This document shows positions 62,801-64,000 of a DNA stretch of 64,000 nucleotides, piece by piece. The notes below the pieces were generated by a model. The model was not told the DNA's origin. It searched no databases and saw nothing but the letters and a program-made list of their open reading frames with translations. Source of the stretch: Cellulomonas soli (lineage in GTDB: Bacteria > Actinomycetota > Actinomycetes > Actinomycetales > Cellulomonadaceae); the NCBI RefSeq assembly GCF_013409305.1, contig NZ_JACBZJ010000001.1, positions 992,001 to 1,056,000 on the forward strand. Reading direction: 5' to 3'. Within the stretch, counting starts at the first letter, position 1; each line of letters starts with the position of its first letter. Position numbers and translations under genes: made by a program.

Positions 62801-63973
62801 TCACGCGACCTGCGGGTCCGGTCCCGCCACCGCGCGCACTGCGATCTCGTGCCTCATCGAGGGATAAGGGTCCACCGGTGGGGTCGAGGGCCCGACCTCT
62901 CGGCGGACCTCCTCAAGGCCCGCCCCGGCAACGTAGTGGCGACCCTTGGTCTCACCGACCGGCCGCAGCAGCCCGGCATCGGCCAGGGCCTTGAAGTCGC
63001 GACTCGCGGTGCGCTCGTCGACACCGGTCTGCTCCACGTACGTCGGGCGCCGCAGTCGGAACCCGAGCAGCCCCGAGTACAGGGCGTCGATCGTCCTGTC
63101 CGGGAGCCCGCGCACCGCGACCAGCCGGTCGAGGACCTCATAGCTCCGCTGCGCGCGGCGCCACCGGTCACGGACCGTCTGCGCCTGCATGTGATGGGCC
63201 CGCAGGTTGAAGCTCACCCAGAGGCTCGCGTCGCGCTCGGGATGCCACGCACCTCGCCCCGTGATCGCGAGCACGCGGTAGTAGTCGTCGGTGTTGGCTC
63301 CGAGCCACTCCTCGATGCTGGCGAACTCCGGCTCGGCGACGCCGCGGCGCGCGAGCACCAGGGTCTGCAGGGCGCGCGCCATCCGTCCGTTGCCGTCCCG
63401 GAACGGGTGGATCATCACGACGTTCAGGTGCGCCATGGCAGCATGCACGAGCGCGTCCTCACCGTCGTGCCTGTTCAGGTCGCTCACCAGTTCGGCCATC
63501 AGAGTCGGCACGCTGTCCGCCGCGGGGCCGGTGTAGACCACCTGCTCGGTGCGCTCGTCGTGCACGTAGATCTCACGCGACCTGTACTGCCCGGGGCTCT
63601 TGCCGAGGTCGTGCGCCAGCATCATGAAGTGCATGGACCGAAGCGCTGACGCGTCGAGCACGAAGTGCTCGTCGCGCGCCATGGCGAGCACGTAGCCGAG
63701 CGCCTGGCGGTAGCCGCGGATCTCGGCGAAGGTCCGCTGGTCTGCGCTCAGCGGCTCCTCGTCGTCGAGAGCGGCGTCGGCGTCGTCGAGCTCGACGTGG
63801 TAGCCCTCGATGCTGTTCGACCCTTGGATCGCACGCGCCAGTGCGGTGCGGCGCAACCTGCCCGTCCACCGCCGGGGTGCCCGCAGGTGCTCGGCGAGCT
63901 CGGCACGCATGCCGGATATCTCCTCGAGCACGCGGACGTCCTCGAGGCCGAGGTCGGGGAAGTCGTAGATCAT
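62801..63973 (-). CDS. Fic family protein (AMPylase) with N-terminal inhibitory motif
   Basis: A 390-residue Fic protein. The inhibitory helix SNSIEG (S52...E56-G57) is the (S/T)xxxE(G/N) motif of class II Fic proteins, which hold themselves inactive until the Glu is displaced. The active site HPFRDGNGRMAR (H189 onward) is complete. A C-terminal winged-helix region (TYVEQTGVDERTASRDFKALADAGLLRPVG) suggests DNA or partner binding. It is expected to transfer AMP to a Ser/Thr/Tyr of a target protein; target unknown. ATG at 63973; 8-bp direct repeats GTCTCAAT/GTCTCTAT (63980-63995) precede it. Confidence 0.93.
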   Translation of the reverse strand: MIYDFPDLGLEDVRVLEEISGMRAELAEHLRAPRRWTGRLRRTALARAIQGSNSIEGYHVELDDADAALDDEEPLSADQRTFAEIRGYRQALGYVLAMARDEHFVLDASALRSMHFMMLAHDLGKSPGQYRSREIYVHDERTEQVVYTGPAADSVPTLMAELVSDLNRHDGEDALVHAAMAHLNVVMIHPFRDGNGRMARALQTLVLARRGVAEPEFASIEEWLGANTDDYYRVLAITGRGAWHPERDASLWVSFNLRAHHMQAQTVRDRWRRAQRSYEVLDRLVAVRGLPDRTIDALYSGLLGFRLRRPTYVEQTGVDERTASRDFKALADAGLLRPVGETKGRHYVAGAGLEEVRREVGPSTPPVDPYPSMRHEIAVRAVAGPDPQVA

Positions 63974-63979
63974 GGCGCC

Positions 63980-63995
63980 GTCTCAATGTCTCTAT
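63980..63995 (-). repeat. 8-bp direct repeat upstream of fic
   Basis: GTCTCAAT and GTCTCTAT (plus strand) are adjacent, differing at one base, starting 7 bases before the Fic start codon. On the minus strand they read ATAGAGAC-ATTGAGAC and may include the -10 region or a binding site for the Fic protein's own winged helix. Confidence 0.4.
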
Positions 63996-64000
63996 CACGA

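Overview
The window is a stretch of chromosome from a very GC-rich actinobacterium. Strong third-position G/C bias, many GTG starts, SigE-type sigma factors, deazaflavin (F420)-type reductases, a SipW/TasA-type export pair and DUF2510/SHOCT proteins point to the Micrococcales. The carbohydrate enzymes (GH92, AGE-type epimerase, ROK regulator) and the chemoreceptor suggest a motile, plant-polymer-degrading, Cellulomonas-like organism. This is an inference from gene content, not a taxonomic match. I see no rRNA, tRNA, CRISPR, insertion sequence or prophage. The region reads as ordinary chromosome, densely packed, with many 1-4 bp stop/start overlaps.

Layout. 0-9 kb: tail of a NUDIX/phosphatase protein, a strong bidirectional terminator, the pit phosphate transporter with its DUF47 partner, a highly structured intergenic segment, a sugar porter, a MarR-DHA2-MarR drug-efflux locus with a well-formed operator/promoter, a NERD protein and MsrB. 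9-17.6 kb: a c-di-GMP and matrix block. It holds two GGDEF-EAL proteins (one with a LacI-type sugar-binding sensor but no DNA-binding domain), a PilZ effector, and a SipW signal peptidase with a TasA-like substrate and a second, miniature substrate. 17.6-23.9 kb: six genes on the minus strand, each overlapping the next by ATGA: response regulator fused to a PIG-L deacetylase, ATP-grasp ligase, PHP phosphoesterase, processive GT2 glycosyltransferase, a 63-residue membrane protein and a PAS histidine kinase. I regard this as the most interesting system here: a two-component pair whose response regulator output appears to be an enzyme, bracketing the genes for a surface glycan or glycoconjugate.

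24-33 kb: an LLM flavin oxidoreductase with its FMN reductase, small lipoproteins and membrane proteins, an F420-type reductase, a DUF2804 protein, an SDR, a ScyD-like exported protein and a matrixin-type protease. 33-40 kb: a SHOCT/PepSY-like/OmpR/HK operon running into a GT4 glycosyltransferase and a GH92 mannosidase on the other strand. 40-50 kb: a membrane-tethered PemK/MazF-like protein with a repeat-rich partner, another deazaflavin-type protein, two separate SigE-type sigma/membrane-protein pairs, a fructokinase-AGE epimerase operon facing a ROK repressor, and a membrane protein with an HExxH motif. 50-64 kb: an orphan perfect palindrome, a chemoreceptor, a third GGDEF-EAL protein, a DUF2510 protein, DoxX, a UvrA-like ABC protein, a class C serine hydrolase, a cupin-SDR operon facing a carboxymuconolactone decarboxylase-like gene, and a Fic AMPylase with its inhibitory motif.

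How it fits together. Three intact dual-domain c-di-GMP enzymes, a PilZ protein, a chemoreceptor and matrix-fibre export genes indicate a motile-to-sessile control centre. Three of these transcription units share a CTCA-N17/18-(C/T)CGAT promoter-like element resembling flagellar sigma (FliA/WhiG) sites.
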